From Myxococcales bacterium (GTDB taxonomy: Bacteria; Myxococcota_A; Polyangia; Polyangiales; Polyangiaceae): DNA of 64,000 bases. A model generated the notes under the pieces. It did not search any database and was not told where the DNA came from. It saw nothing but the letters and a program-made list of their open reading frames with translations. This document shows positions 7,721 through 15,842 of the stretch, in pieces. The stretch is taken from positions 310,001-374,000 of the forward strand of contig JADJCA010000030.1 of NCBI GenBank assembly GCA_016703425.1, given 5' to 3'. Every line of letters begins with the position of its first letter. The stretch's first letter is position 1. The position numbers and the translations under genes are program-made.

Positions 7721-8833
7721 TCAAGGGCGCCGCCGCGCCTCCACGATGTACTGGTCGGGCAGCGCGATCCGCGAGGCCTTGGCTGAGAGACCTGCGCCCA
7801 CGAGCGCCGCGATGACCGCGTCGGGCTTGACGCGCAGGCTCGCTGGCGGGCCACGGTGGCCGGAAGCGCGGAAGTCCACGACGAACAGTCTTCCGCCGGG
7901 CCTTAGCGCAGCGGCGAGGCCTCGCGCGTAGTCGCCGGGCTCCGCGAGGTGGTGCCACACGTGCACGACGAGGATGCGGTCGACGCTCTGGGCGGCGAGC
8001 CCCGAGGTCGTCTTGGTGGCCCGTAGGGTGTGCAGGTTGGGGAGCCTCTCGCGGCGCGCGCGCTGACGCAGGAAGCGCACCATGCCCGGCTCGAGATCCG
8101 TTGCGATGACCTTGCCTTGAGGTAGGGCACGAGCGAGGCGCACGGCGAAGTACCCCGTGCCCGCTCCGACGTCGGCGACGGTCATCGTGGGTTTGAGCGC
8201 GAGCGCGCGCAGCACGTCGTTGGGGCGTTGCCACGCGTCGCGTGTTGGATCCTCGAGCACCCGGGAGAGGGCGCTCGCGTCGGCGAAGGTGTGGTGCGCC
8301 CTCGCCGCCCCGTGAGGAGGGTGCCCGTGGTCGTGCTCGTGCTCGTGATGCGGCACGCCCCCGCGTTTCCCGCCGGTACGCCCACGGCTCGAGGGCCGCG
8401 CGCGCTTGCGCGTCGCGAGGCGACCGCGCACGTCCTCGCTCAGCGCCGCGAGCGTCACCTCGCTGAGGCGCGTGAGGAGCAGCGACTCGGCATCCTCGAA
8501 CGACTTGCGCAGGCCGGCGTTGACCGCCTCCTCGACGACGCAGCCGGGCGCCTCCGTTCGGTTGCCTATGGCGAGCAGAGAAGGGGAGCCGAGCGCCGCG
8601 TAAACGTCGCGCAGGGTGAGCTTCGTGAGATCGCGGGTCAGGGTCCACCCGCCGCCATGGCCCTTCTCCGACTGGACGTATCCCTTCTCGCGAAGGCCGG
8701 CCATCACTCGGCGGAGCACGACGGGATTCGTGTCCATCGCCTTCGCGAGAACCGCCGACGTCACGGGGCGGTCGTTCTGCGCCATGTGCAAGAGGACGTG
8801 CAGCACCCCAGACAAGCGGCTGTCCCGTTTCAT
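7721..8833 (-). CDS. Rrf2-type regulator fused to a SAM methyltransferase
   Basis: A 370-residue two-domain protein. Residues 1-130 are an Rrf2 winged-helix regulator (LSGVLHVLLHMAQNDRPVTS, VLRRVMAGLREKGYVQSEKG, GGWTLTRD). Only one Cys (APGCVVEE) is present where IscR/NsrR have three, so an Fe-S cluster is unlikely. A basic linker leads to a His-rich stretch (HHEHEHDHGHPPHG) that could bind metal. Residues about 190-370 are a class I methyltransferase with motif I VADVGAGTGYFAVRLA and late motifs RILVVHVWHH and LRPGGRLFVVDFR. The start at 8833 was chosen because Rrf2 homology begins there. The operator at 8834-8850 touches the start codon, which suggests autoregulation. Confidence 0.8.
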   Translation of the reverse strand: MKRDSRLSGVLHVLLHMAQNDRPVTSAVLAKAMDTNPVVLRRVMAGLREKGYVQSEKGHGGGWTLTRDLTKLTLRDVYAALGSPSLLAIGNRTEAPGCVVEEAVNAGLRKSFEDAESLLLTRLSEVTLAALSEDVRGRLATRKRARPSSRGRTGGKRGGVPHHEHEHDHGHPPHGAARAHHTFADASALSRVLEDPTRDAWQRPNDVLRALALKPTMTVADVGAGTGYFAVRLARALPQGKVIATDLEPGMVRFLRQRARRERLPNLHTLRATKTTSGLAAQSVDRILVVHVWHHLAEPGDYARGLAAALRPGGRLFVVDFRASGHRGPPASLRVKPDAVIAALVGAGLSAKASRIALPDQYIVEARRRP

Positions 8834-8850
8834 GCAACTTACGATGTTGC
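8834..8850. promoter_or_regulatory. Inverted repeat at the Rrf2-fusion start, likely operator
   Basis: GCAAC-TTACGAT-GTTGC is a perfect 5-bp inverted repeat with a 7-base spacer, directly abutting the ATG of the Rrf2-methyltransferase gene. Rrf2 proteins usually repress their own promoters through sites of this kind. The spacing (GCAA-N9-TTGC) differs from the zinc-locus boxes elsewhere in the window, so it is probably a separate regulon. Confidence 0.45.
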
Positions 8851-8923
8851 GAGATGACCTGTGTGTCAAGGGACGTCGCGGGGCCGCAGCTTCGCCTCGT
8901 CGCTCGGGCTACCATCGCAGGCG

Positions 8924-9247
8924 ATGCAACAGCGAGACTACCTCCAGCGGCTCATCGAGCAGGTCGCGGCCACCGTCGCCAGGGCCCTCGGCGCTGCCAA
9001 GGACGGCCAGGCCGAGGAGGCGCTGCGGATACTCGACGAAGCTTGGCTCGCCAACATTGGAATGCGGCGAAGCGACGCGGTGCGCCTCGACGGCGCCACG
9101 CTTCAGCTCATGCTGGGCGACAAGACGCCGCTGGCGGCGCGCCTGTTCGAGGCGCAGGCGCTTATCGAAGACGGGCGCGGCGACGCCGTTGAGGCGGCGC
9201 TCGCGCGGCGTCGAGCCATGGCGCTCGGAGGCCCTCGTCTCCCGTAG
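8924..9247 (+). CDS. Small helical protein (DUF6483-like)
   Basis: A 107-residue, mostly helical cytosolic protein beginning MQQRDYLQRLIEQVAATV. The pattern (RLIEQ, GQAEEALRILDEA, LDGATLQLMLGD, ARLFEAQALIEDGRGD) resembles small TPR-like or DUF6483-type proteins, which have no known function. The gene is divergent from the Rrf2 fusion, about 90 bp away. The start was chosen at the ATG where the pattern begins; the frame is open upstream without protein-like text. Annotation by resemblance only. Confidence 0.55.
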   Translation: MQQRDYLQRLIEQVAATVARALGAAKDGQAEEALRILDEAWLANIGMRRSDAVRLDGATLQLMLGDKTPLAARLFEAQALIEDGRGDAVEAALARRRAMALGGPRLP

Positions 9248-9282
9248 CGGCGCGTGCGACGATGCTCCGACTGGCTCGACCC

Positions 9283-10803
9283 ATGACGAAGAAGGACCTG
9301 CTCGCCGGCGCCACCGTTCTCGGGACCCTTCTCGTAGGGGGCGGCGCGTCCGCCAAGACGGTCGAGATCGGACCCGCGGATGACGCGGAGGCAGCGATCC
9401 AAGGGCTCGCCGCCGGTGACGAGCTCGTGCTGCGTGGCGGTACCTACACCTTCACGTCCCGGTTTGGCGTGAGCGTGAAGGGCACCGCCGCAAACCCCAT
9501 CGTCGTTCGGGCCAAGGCCTCCGAGCGCCCTGTGTTTTACAGCGCCGACGCGTCACAGAACCTCGTCGACTTCGATGACGTCGAGTACGTCACCTTCCGC
9601 GGCATCGAGTTCAAGGGCGGCTCGCACGGGCTGCGACTCATCAAAGCCCGCTTCGTCACCGTCGAAGACTGCGAGATCCACGAGACCGACGACGTCGCCC
9701 TCTCGGCCAACAGCGGCGGACCGTACGAGGGGCTGCAGATACTTCGGAATCACATCCACGACACCGGCGGCACGGGCGAGGGGATGTACCTGGGCTGCAA
9801 CTCGAACGCGTGTCGGGTCACGGGCAGCCTCATCGCCGGAAACCACGTGCACCACACCAACGGTCCGACGGTCATCCAGGGCGACGGCATCGAGCTCAAG
9901 GAGGGCAGCTACGACAACGTCATCCGCGACAACGTCATCCATGACACAAAGTACCCGTGCATCCTGACCTACAGCGTCGTCGGCAACGGCGGTCCAAACA
10001 TCATCGAGCGCAACGTGATGTGGAATTGCGGCGACCACGCGATCCAATCGGCCGCGGACGCGATCATTCGCAACAACATCATTCTCTCGGCGAACGCTGA
10101 CGGCATCGCGATGCAGCCCCACCAGGCCGGCGCGCCATCCAACCTGATCGTCGTGCACAACACGATCCTCAAGGCGCAGAACAAGGCCGTCTCCGCGAGC
10201 GGCATCACCGGCTCCGTCGTCATCGCCAACAACGCCGTCTATGCAGAGAGCGGCTCGGCGATCAGCGTCAGCGGATCGCTGACGCAGTTGCTTGTGGCCG
10301 GGAACGTCGGCGTCGGCGGCTTGTCGGGGACGCCCTCAGGGCTCGCCGCGGGAAGCCTTGCGAACGACTTCGTCTCAGCGAGCTACGCGGGCGTGCCTCC
10401 GCAGGGGCCGTTCCCGAAGGTCGGCTCCGCACTCCTCGGCGCCGGTGTCGCAGCGCACGTTGCCGCGGACGACTTCGAGGGGCGCGCGCGCGGCGGCGTC
10501 GCGGACGTGGGCGCGTATGCCTACGCGGCGGGACCGCCCGGTTGGGTGATCGCGGCGGGCTTCAAGCCGCCCGCCGGCTCTCAGGGCAGCGACGCCGGCG
10601 CGCCAGGGCGCGGGGATGCCAGCGGCGCACCGCTTGCGGACGGTGGGGAGGGCGCCACCTCCGGCGAGGCGCTCGCCGCAAAGGGCCCGCAGGAAGAGGA
10701 AGGCGGCTGCGCCATCGGCGGGGGCTCGTCGCGCGTCGCCGCCATGGGAGGGCTCATGGCCATGGCGTTGTGGGTCGTTCGACGACGACGGCGAAGCGCA
10801 TGA
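9283..10803 (+). CDS. Secreted right-handed beta-helix protein with MYXO-CTERM tail
   Basis: A 506-residue exported protein. The signal peptide (MTKKDLLAGATVLGTLLVGG) is followed by a parallel beta-helix built from repeated rungs of the form I.RNNII, N.V.HTN and GNHVHHT between about 40 and 370. This is the pectate-lyase-like right-handed fold (GDELVLRGGTYTF, FRGIEFKGGSHGLRL). Catalytic residues are not evident. After a Gly/Asp-rich linker the C-terminus has the three parts of a MYXO-CTERM signal: GGCAIGGGSS with its Cys, one membrane helix, and RRRRR. The protein is therefore probably processed and anchored or released at the surface. An in-frame ATG lies 7 codons upstream. Confidence 0.85.
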   Translation: MTKKDLLAGATVLGTLLVGGGASAKTVEIGPADDAEAAIQGLAAGDELVLRGGTYTFTSRFGVSVKGTAANPIVVRAKASERPVFYSADASQNLVDFDDVEYVTFRGIEFKGGSHGLRLIKARFVTVEDCEIHETDDVALSANSGGPYEGLQILRNHIHDTGGTGEGMYLGCNSNACRVTGSLIAGNHVHHTNGPTVIQGDGIELKEGSYDNVIRDNVIHDTKYPCILTYSVVGNGGPNIIERNVMWNCGDHAIQSAADAIIRNNIILSANADGIAMQPHQAGAPSNLIVVHNTILKAQNKAVSASGITGSVVIANNAVYAESGSAISVSGSLTQLLVAGNVGVGGLSGTPSGLAAGSLANDFVSASYAGVPPQGPFPKVGSALLGAGVAAHVAADDFEGRARGGVADVGAYAYAAGPPGWVIAAGFKPPAGSQGSDAGAPGRGDASGAPLADGGEGATSGEALAAKGPQEEEGGCAIGGGSSRVAAMGGLMAMALWVVRRRRRSA

Positions 10804-10813
10804 GGCTCCGTGC

Positions 10814-11287
10814 ATGACCGCCAAGAAGTCGCCTCCCTGGGTTCTCATCGCCGTCCTGGCCTTGGTCGCCGTCGTTGTGATTGGAGGCCTCGTCGTCGGA
10901 GGCTTCGTCATCTACTTCATGAGCCAGAAGGACACGCTCGTTGCGGAAGGAAAGGCTGCACGGAGCGAGGGTGCCAGTGCGGGGCGCTCGCGCGACCGCG
11001 ACCAATGCGTCGACGAGGCGCTCCTGCGCAACGACGCCTGCGGCGTGGCGGCGATTTCGTGCGAGGTCAAGAACGGCATGTTCCTCGAGGGATGCCTGGA
11101 TACGGCGAGGCCCGGCCGTGACTTCTGCGTGGCGGTGCCGCGCCACGAAGAGATCGTCAAGGGCTCGGTCTGGCTCCAACGGGAGTGCGCGAAGCGGGGG
11201 CGCGCGCAGGTGTTGTCGTGCACTCGCCTCTTGCAGACGGTGCAGAAGCGCTGCCATCGCGAGCCCGCGCCGGCGGCGCGCGAGTGA
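10814..11287 (+). CDS. Membrane-anchored Cys-rich small protein
   Basis: A 157-residue protein with one N-terminal membrane helix (WVLIAVLALVAVVVIGGLVV, about 9-30) and an extracytoplasmic domain. That domain has eight cysteines (QCVDEALLRNDACGV, SCEVKN, GCLDTA, FCVAV, ECAKRG, SCTRLL, RCHRE) in a spacing suited to disulphides. No family recognised. It starts 10 bp after the beta-helix gene ends, so the two are probably co-transcribed and may act together at the cell surface. Confidence 0.7.
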   Translation: MTAKKSPPWVLIAVLALVAVVVIGGLVVGGFVIYFMSQKDTLVAEGKAARSEGASAGRSRDRDQCVDEALLRNDACGVAAISCEVKNGMFLEGCLDTARPGRDFCVAVPRHEEIVKGSVWLQRECAKRGRAQVLSCTRLLQTVQKRCHREPAPAARE

Positions 11288-11340
11288 CGCCTTCATCCGC
11301 CGCGGCCGCGCCCCGATTGACAGAGGCGCGGGCTTTGTTT

Positions 11341-11356
11341 ATCGTACATCAACGAT
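11341..11356. promoter_or_regulatory. ArsR operator 1
   Basis: ATCGT-ACATCA-ACGAT, perfect 5-bp arms with a 6-base spacer, overlaps the arsR start codon. The same geometry recurs before arsD (11723-11738). This fits autorepression by ArsR, released by arsenite or antimonite. Confidence 0.6.
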
Positions 11357-11702
11357 GAAGGCGATGCCCCAAGCCTCCGAGCCATGCTGCCCTCCCGCGA
11401 AGGCGCAGGCCGACCTGCGTCCCGTCGAGGGCGACGAGGCCGACGAGGAGCTGGCCACGCTATCCAAGGCGCTCGGGCACGCGGCGCGCGTGAAGATCGT
11501 TCGCATCCTCCTGCGCAAGAACGGCTGCGTCTGCGGCGACATCGTGGACGAGCTGCCGCTGGCGCAGTCCACCGTGTCTCAACACCTTAAGGTCTTGAAG
11601 GAAGCTGGCCTCATTCGCGGCGACGTGGACGGGCCGCGGGTCTGCTACTGCATCGAGCCGCACGCGCTCCGTCGCCTGCGAGCGCTCGTAGGGGGGCTTT
11701 GA
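11355..11702 (+). CDS. arsR: ArsR arsenic-responsive repressor
   Basis: A 115-residue winged-helix repressor, first gene of the ars operon. The HTH is at about 50-90 (LSKALGHAARVKIVRILLRK, then LPLAQSTVSQHLKVLKEAGL). Cysteines that may bind As(III) are the pair at residues 12-13 (EPCCPP), CVCGD just before the recognition helix, and VCYC in the wing. CVCGD corresponds to the ELCVCDL-type site of plasmid ArsR. The gene is followed after 52 bp by arsD with a second operator between them. Confidence 0.88.
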   Translation: MKAMPQASEPCCPPAKAQADLRPVEGDEADEELATLSKALGHAARVKIVRILLRKNGCVCGDIVDELPLAQSTVSQHLKVLKEAGLIRGDVDGPRVCYCIEPHALRRLRALVGGL

Positions 11703-11722
11703 GCTCGCGCCCCGCTCTTTAT

Positions 11723-11738
11723 ATCGTTCATCGTCGAT
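11723..11738. promoter_or_regulatory. ArsR operator 2
   Basis: ATCGT-TCATCG-TCGAT matches operator 1 in arm sequence and 6-base spacing, with one mismatch in the right arm. It lies 17 bp before arsD and suggests a second ArsR-controlled promoter inside the operon. Confidence 0.5.
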
Positions 11739-11754
11739 TGCCGAAAGGAATCCC

Positions 11755-12144
11755 ATGCCCGTGACCATCCGCGTATTCGACCCCGCCATGTGCTGCTCGA
11801 CCGGCGTCTGCGGCCCGAGCCTCGATCCCGAGCTCGCCCGCTTCGCAGCCGACGTCGACTGGCTCCAGAAGCAGGGCGTCACGGTCGAGCGCTTCAACCT
11901 GTCGCAGCAGCCCGCAGCGTTCGCCGACACTCCCGCCGTGAAGGAAGCACTCGGGCGCGGCACGGCCGTACTGCCCCTTGTCCTGGTGGGCGATCGCATC
12001 GCGGTCGAATCGGCCTATCCCTCGCGCGAGACCCTCGCCGCGCTCGCCGGATTGGTCGTGAAGAAGCACGACGTCGCGCCCGTCGCCTCGACCGGGTGCT
12101 GTGGCCCCACTGCCTCGGCCAAGTCGAAGACCGGCTGCTGCTGA
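11755..12144 (+). CDS. arsD: ArsD arsenic metallochaperone
   Basis: A 129-residue cytosolic protein that collects As(III)/Sb(III) and hands it to the ArsA ATPase. The essential cysteines are present as Cys13-Cys14 and Cys19 (PAMCCSTGVCGPS). Conserved ArsD text follows (DWLQKQGVTVERFNLSQQP, VLPLVLVGDRI). Two C-terminal Cys pairs (STGCCGP and KTGCC at the end) match the auxiliary pairs of the long form of ArsD. It lies 11 bp before arsA. Confidence 0.92.
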   Translation: MPVTIRVFDPAMCCSTGVCGPSLDPELARFAADVDWLQKQGVTVERFNLSQQPAAFADTPAVKEALGRGTAVLPLVLVGDRIAVESAYPSRETLAALAGLVVKKHDVAPVASTGCCGPTASAKSKTGCC

Positions 12145-12155
12145 GGCGCGCGCCC

Positions 12156-13943
12156 ATGCACGTCCTCGAACGCGCTCCGCGCAATCTCTTTTTCACGGGC
12201 AAGGGTGGCGTCGGCAAGACCAGCGTGGCGTGTGCGACGGCCATTGCGCTAGCCGAGCGCGGACGACGGGTGCTCCTCGTGAGCACCGACCCAGCGTCCA
12301 ATCTCGACGAGGTGCTCGAGACGCCGCTCGCCGCCGAGCCGCGGGCCGTGACGGCCGTGCGGGGTCTGTACGCCCGTAACATCGATCCCGAGGCCGCTGC
12401 GCACGCTTACCGCGAGCGGATGGTCGGGCCGTATCGGGGGGTGCTGCCCGACGCAGCGGTGCGGAGCATCGAGGAGCAGCTCTCAGGCGCGTGCACCGTG
12501 GAAATTGCCGCGTTCGACGAGTTCTCGAAGCTCCTCGGTGACGCGCGCGCGACGGCGGACTTCGAGCACGTCGTCTTCGACACGGCTCCCACCGGGCACA
12601 CGCTGCGCCTGCTCGAATTGCCGGCCGCGTGGACCGGTTTCCTCGAGACGAACGTAGGCGGTACATCCTGCTTGGGCCCGCTCGCCGGTCTCAAGGCTCA
12701 GCAGGCGCTCTACGACGGCTCACGTGCGGCGCTCATCGACGGCTCCCGCACCGCGCTCGTCCTCGTGGCGCGCGCCGACGTCGCGGCACTCCGCGAAGCC
12801 GAGCGGACTCGCGGCGAGCTCGCGGCACTGGGGATCGAGCGACAGGAGCTGGTCATCAACGGCATCTTCCGCGCGCACGACCTGACGGACCCGATCGCCG
12901 TGGCAATGGATCGGCGAGGTGCGGACGCGCTGGCCAGCATGCCCGCGGGGCTGCGCGCGCTCTCGCGCACCGAGCTCCCTCTCCTGCCATTCGGGCTCGT
13001 GGGCATCGCGCCGCTGCGGCAGCTCTTCGCACGGACGGCCTCGGCCACAGCTCCGCTGGCGGCCGCCCCGCTCGACGCGTCCGCAGCGCCATCTGCCGCG
13101 CCACTTGCTGCGCTCGTGCCGGCTCTCGAGTCCAGGGGGCACGGCGTGATCATGACGATGGGGAAGGGGGGGGTCGGAAAGACGACCGTCGCCGTCAACG
13201 TGGCCGTCGAGCTGGCGCGCCGCGGGCACAAGGTGCACCTGACGACGACGGATCCCGCGGCGCACGTCGAGGAGACGCTCGGAGGCGCCGTCGACGGCAT
13301 TCGCGTGAGCCGCATCGACCCCGCGGCGGAGACGCGTGCCTACTCCGAGGAGGTGCTTCGCACAGCGGGCGCGAACCTCGACGCCGCCGGTCGTGCGCTG
13401 CTCGAGGAAGACCTGCGGAGCCCGTGCACCGAGGAGATCGCTGTCTTTCGCGCGTTCGCGCGCATCGTCGACGAAGGCGAGCTCGGGTTCGTCGTCATCG
13501 ACACGGCGCCCACCGGGCACACGCTGCTCCTGCTCGACGCGGCCGAGTCGTACCATCGTGAGGTGCTTCGAAGCTCGGGCTCGGCACCGGAGGAGGTCCG
13601 ACGACTCTTGCCGCGCCTCCGTGACGCAGCGTTCACCAAGATCCTCCTCGTCACGCTGCCGGAGGCGACACCCGTGCACGAGGCGGCGGCGCTCCAGCGT
13701 GACCTCGAGCGCGCCGACATCCGCCCCTTCGGTTGGGTCATTAACCAGAGCCTCAGGCCGCTCAAGGTGACGGACCCCGTGCTCGTGCGGCGCCGCGAGA
13801 GCGAAGCCCGCTTCCACGCGGAGGTGGCAGCACTGGCGCCGCGGGTCGCCGTCGTTCCCTGGTTGGTGGCGGTCAAGGCACAGCCGCGCCTCGACTTCTT
13901 CGTCACGACCAATTCGTCACCCGCGGAGGTGGCCGGCGCGTGA
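12156..13943 (+). CDS. arsA: ArsA arsenite-activated ATPase
   Basis: A 595-residue tandem ATPase. Each half has a deviant Walker A (GKGGVGKT at about 15-22 and about 334-341) and the signature DTAPTGHTLRLLELP or DTAPTGHTLLLLDA. Metalloid-binding cysteines appear in SGACTVEIAAF and RSPCTEEIAVF, with another in GGTSCLGPL, matching the three-Cys activation site. Normally ArsA sits on ArsB and drives arsenite efflux, but no arsB or acr3 is in this operon, so its membrane partner must be elsewhere. The ATG at 12156 gives the usual N-terminus directly before the first P-loop. Confidence 0.93.
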   Translation: MHVLERAPRNLFFTGKGGVGKTSVACATAIALAERGRRVLLVSTDPASNLDEVLETPLAAEPRAVTAVRGLYARNIDPEAAAHAYRERMVGPYRGVLPDAAVRSIEEQLSGACTVEIAAFDEFSKLLGDARATADFEHVVFDTAPTGHTLRLLELPAAWTGFLETNVGGTSCLGPLAGLKAQQALYDGSRAALIDGSRTALVLVARADVAALREAERTRGELAALGIERQELVINGIFRAHDLTDPIAVAMDRRGADALASMPAGLRALSRTELPLLPFGLVGIAPLRQLFARTASATAPLAAAPLDASAAPSAAPLAALVPALESRGHGVIMTMGKGGVGKTTVAVNVAVELARRGHKVHLTTTDPAAHVEETLGGAVDGIRVSRIDPAAETRAYSEEVLRTAGANLDAAGRALLEEDLRSPCTEEIAVFRAFARIVDEGELGFVVIDTAPTGHTLLLLDAAESYHREVLRSSGSAPEEVRRLLPRLRDAAFTKILLVTLPEATPVHEAAALQRDLERADIRPFGWVINQSLRPLKVTDPVLVRRRESEARFHAEVAALAPRVAVVPWLVAVKAQPRLDFFVTTNSSPAEVAGA

Positions 13944-13978
13944 GCCACCACTCACGGACCGAACGGAAGGCCTGAACC

Positions 13979-14410
13979 ATGAGCCACGAGACCAAGAGCA
14001 TCCTGTTTCTCTGCGTCGCGAACTCCGCGCGCAGCCAGATGGCTGAGGGACTCGGCCGCCTGATCTTCGGCGACCGCGTCTCGGTCATGAGCGCCGGCAG
14101 CGAGCCTTCGAAGGTGAGCCCCTACGCCGTCGAGGTCATGCGCGAGCTCGGCGTCGATCTGACGATGCACCACTCGAAGTCCGTGCAGACCATCGACCCG
14201 TTGACCGTCGGCACTGTGATCACGCTGTGTGCCGAGGAGGTCTGCCCCGTGTTCCTCGGCAAGGCTCGGCGGCTGCACTGGCCGATCCCAGACCCGGCCA
14301 GCAAGGACCCTTCGATTCCGCGCGAGGAGATGCTCGCGCGTTTCCGGACGGCGCGAGACACCATCCGCGGAATGCTCGAGCGCTTCGCGGCGGAGGAGCG
14401 CATCGGGTGA
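13979..14410 (+). CDS. arsC: ArsC arsenate reductase, low-molecular-weight phosphatase type
   Basis: A 143-residue enzyme that reduces arsenate to arsenite in the cytosol. The CX5R phosphate loop is CVANSAR at Cys12-Arg18. Two further cysteines in CAEEVCPVF (about 82-88) are placed like the Cys82/Cys89 disulphide relay of thioredoxin-coupled ArsC. DPASKDPS matches the family DP loop. It lies 35 bp after arsA and closes the operon. Confidence 0.9.
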   Translation: MSHETKSILFLCVANSARSQMAEGLGRLIFGDRVSVMSAGSEPSKVSPYAVEVMRELGVDLTMHHSKSVQTIDPLTVGTVITLCAEEVCPVFLGKARRLHWPIPDPASKDPSIPREEMLARFRTARDTIRGMLERFAAEERIG

Positions 14411-14595
14411 GCGGTGGCGCCCCCTCCCTTTGCGGAGCCAGGCTCGCAGCGCGATTCGCCAAACACTGAGGCGTCGCCGCCTGGGGGCGGCTGTCGCCCT
14501 CGCCCGGTCGATAGCCAAGATGTCGGAGCGGCCGCCCCTCTCGCGCGCGAATGAAGGTAAGGCGGTCCTTCGTTCGGCTCGCTGATCCTCGCGCG

Positions 14596-14940
14596 TCAGC
14601 CCGCCGAGATAGCGCCGTGGTCGTCGCAGTGGCTGGCGTGCGGGTGGTGCAGGTGCCCGGCGACGAGGTAGTCGACATGATCGCCGTGCGGGACCGTCTC
14701 GTGACCGCAACCGGTGCCGTGGACATGGCCCTGGGCGTGACCGGCGCAGCTGTGCGAAGGCGTGCACGCAGCGGGGTTGGCGGCGCCCACCTCGATAGTG
14801 CACTCATCCATGTGGCCGTCATGGCCGCGGTGGAGATGGCCGTCGTGGAGGTAGTCGACGTGATCGCCGTGGCGGATCGCGAGATGCCCGCAATCGGCGC
14901 CGTGAACGTGATCGTGATTGGGGTGAGTGTTGTGGCTCAT
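14596..14940 (-). CDS. His-rich metal-binding protein with internal duplication
   Basis: A 114-residue protein that is about one quarter histidine, with an internal duplication. One half reads HGADCGHLAIRHGDHVDYLH, the other HGTGCGHETVPHGDHVDYLV; both continue into GHLH. A middle segment has DECTIEVGAANPAACTPSHS. There is no signal peptide, so it is probably a cytosolic buffer for zinc or a similar metal. It is co-transcribed with the SmtB-like repressor through an ATGA overlap at 14937-14940. The family is often seen next to such repressors; the exact metal is not known. Confidence 0.75.
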   Translation of the reverse strand: MSHNTHPNHDHVHGADCGHLAIRHGDHVDYLHDGHLHRGHDGHMDECTIEVGAANPAACTPSHSCAGHAQGHVHGTGCGHETVPHGDHVDYLVAGHLHHPHASHCDDHGAISAG

Positions 14941-15335
14941 GAGGTCCTCTTTCGTTGGGATGGCGAGGCGACGATTGCGGGCTCGCCGGCGTGATCCAGC
15001 GCGGCCCGAATGAGCTCGCGAACATGGTCGTCCGCGAGTGAGTAGTAGATGTGCTTGCCTTCGCGGCGGCGCTTCACGATGCGCTCGGCGTGCAGCACGC
15101 GAAGCTGCTGGGAGAGGGTGGAGAGCTTGGTGTCGCGCGCCTCGGCGAGCTCCGTGACGCAGCACTCGCCGGCGTCGAGGCGGTGCAACAGCCGGAGGCG
15201 CGCCAGATCGCCAGCCGCTCGGAAGAGCGCCGCGGCGCGCTCAAACGCCGTGTCACTCACCTCCGGAACGTGGGGGTGATCGGCAGCGTGGGGGCCGCAG
15301 TCTTGTGCACGCCTCGATGTGCCACGGTCTGTCAT
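14937..15335 (-). CDS. SmtB/ArsR-family metal-sensing repressor
   Basis: A 132-residue winged-helix repressor. The HTH is ECCVTELAEARDTKLSTLSQQLRVLHAE (about 63-90). Possible ligands are Cys in GECCVTEL (the ELCV-like alpha-3 site), DCGPHAADHPH at the N-terminus, and the alpha-5 helix residues DDHVRELIRAALDHAGE, where D..H.....H..E matches the zinc site of SmtB/CzrA. This points to zinc-type sensing. The operator at 15336-15351 abuts its ATG. Confidence 0.82.
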   Translation of the reverse strand: MTDRGTSRRAQDCGPHAADHPHVPEVSDTAFERAAALFRAAGDLARLRLLHRLDAGECCVTELAEARDTKLSTLSQQLRVLHAERIVKRRREGKHIYYSLADDHVRELIRAALDHAGEPAIVASPSQRKRTS

Positions 15336-15351
15336 TTCAACGACTGTTGAA
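15336..15351. promoter_or_regulatory. Operator of the SmtB-like repressor
   Basis: TTCAAC-GACT-GTTGAA is a perfect 6-4-6 inverted repeat immediately upstream of the repressor ATG on the minus strand. The arms extend to 7 of 8 matches with flanking bases. It resembles the inner part of SmtB/CzrA operators in which TGAACA-type arms flank a short spacer. Confidence 0.6.
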
Positions 15352-15456
15352 TTGATGTACCAACGCCCGGCAGTCCGGTCAACCCGCACACGCGCAAAGC
15401 CCGTGGCGGGCAGCGGCGGGCGTGCGCAAAGACCGTCCTCGTCAAGAATGTCGTTG

Positions 15457-15470
15457 CGGATATATATCCG
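15457..15470. promoter_or_regulatory. Palindrome before an ArsR/SRPBCC pair
   Basis: CGGATATATATCCG, a perfect 14-bp palindrome, sits 10 bp upstream of the ArsR-family gene at 15480. Its AT core suits a promoter -10 region, so binding would block transcription. Likely the operator of that gene. Confidence 0.5.
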
Positions 15471-15479
15471 GCATGGAAT

Positions 15480-15842
15480 ATGTCGGCCATGCTAGCGAGG
15501 ACACTGAGTGCGCTGGCGGAGCCGCACCGACTCCGGATGCTCGACGCCCTTCGCGAGGGGCCGCAACCCGTTGCGGTGCTCGGCGCCGCAGCCGGCCTCG
15601 CCCAGCCGCAGACTTCGAAACATCTTCGGGTGCTGCGGGAGGCGGGCCTCGTTGGGGTGAGGCCCGATGGGCAACGACGCCTCTACGCACTGCGAGCCAC
15701 CCCGCTGCGGGAGATCGACGAGTGGCTGCAGCGATACCGCAACGTGCTCGACGCCAACTACGCCCGACTCGATGAACTGCTCGCACGCGGCGACGACGAT
15801 TCGAGACCAAAGCGCCAGAAGAAGGAGGAGAGAGCCCGATGA
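15480..15842 (+). CDS. ArsR-family regulator paired with SRPBCC protein
   Basis: A 120-residue winged-helix protein (LARTLSALAEPHRLRMLDAL, LAQPQTSKHLRVLREAGLVG, DGQRRLYALRATPLREIDEW). It lacks metal-binding cysteines, as in the subgroup that regulates AHSA1/SRPBCC partners. The stop overlaps the next ATG (ATGA at 15839-15842), so the two proteins are translationally coupled. The C-terminal tail is charged (KRQKKEERAR). Confidence 0.82.
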   Translation: MSAMLARTLSALAEPHRLRMLDALREGPQPVAVLGAAAGLAQPQTSKHLRVLREAGLVGVRPDGQRRLYALRATPLREIDEWLQRYRNVLDANYARLDELLARGDDDSRPKRQKKEERAR

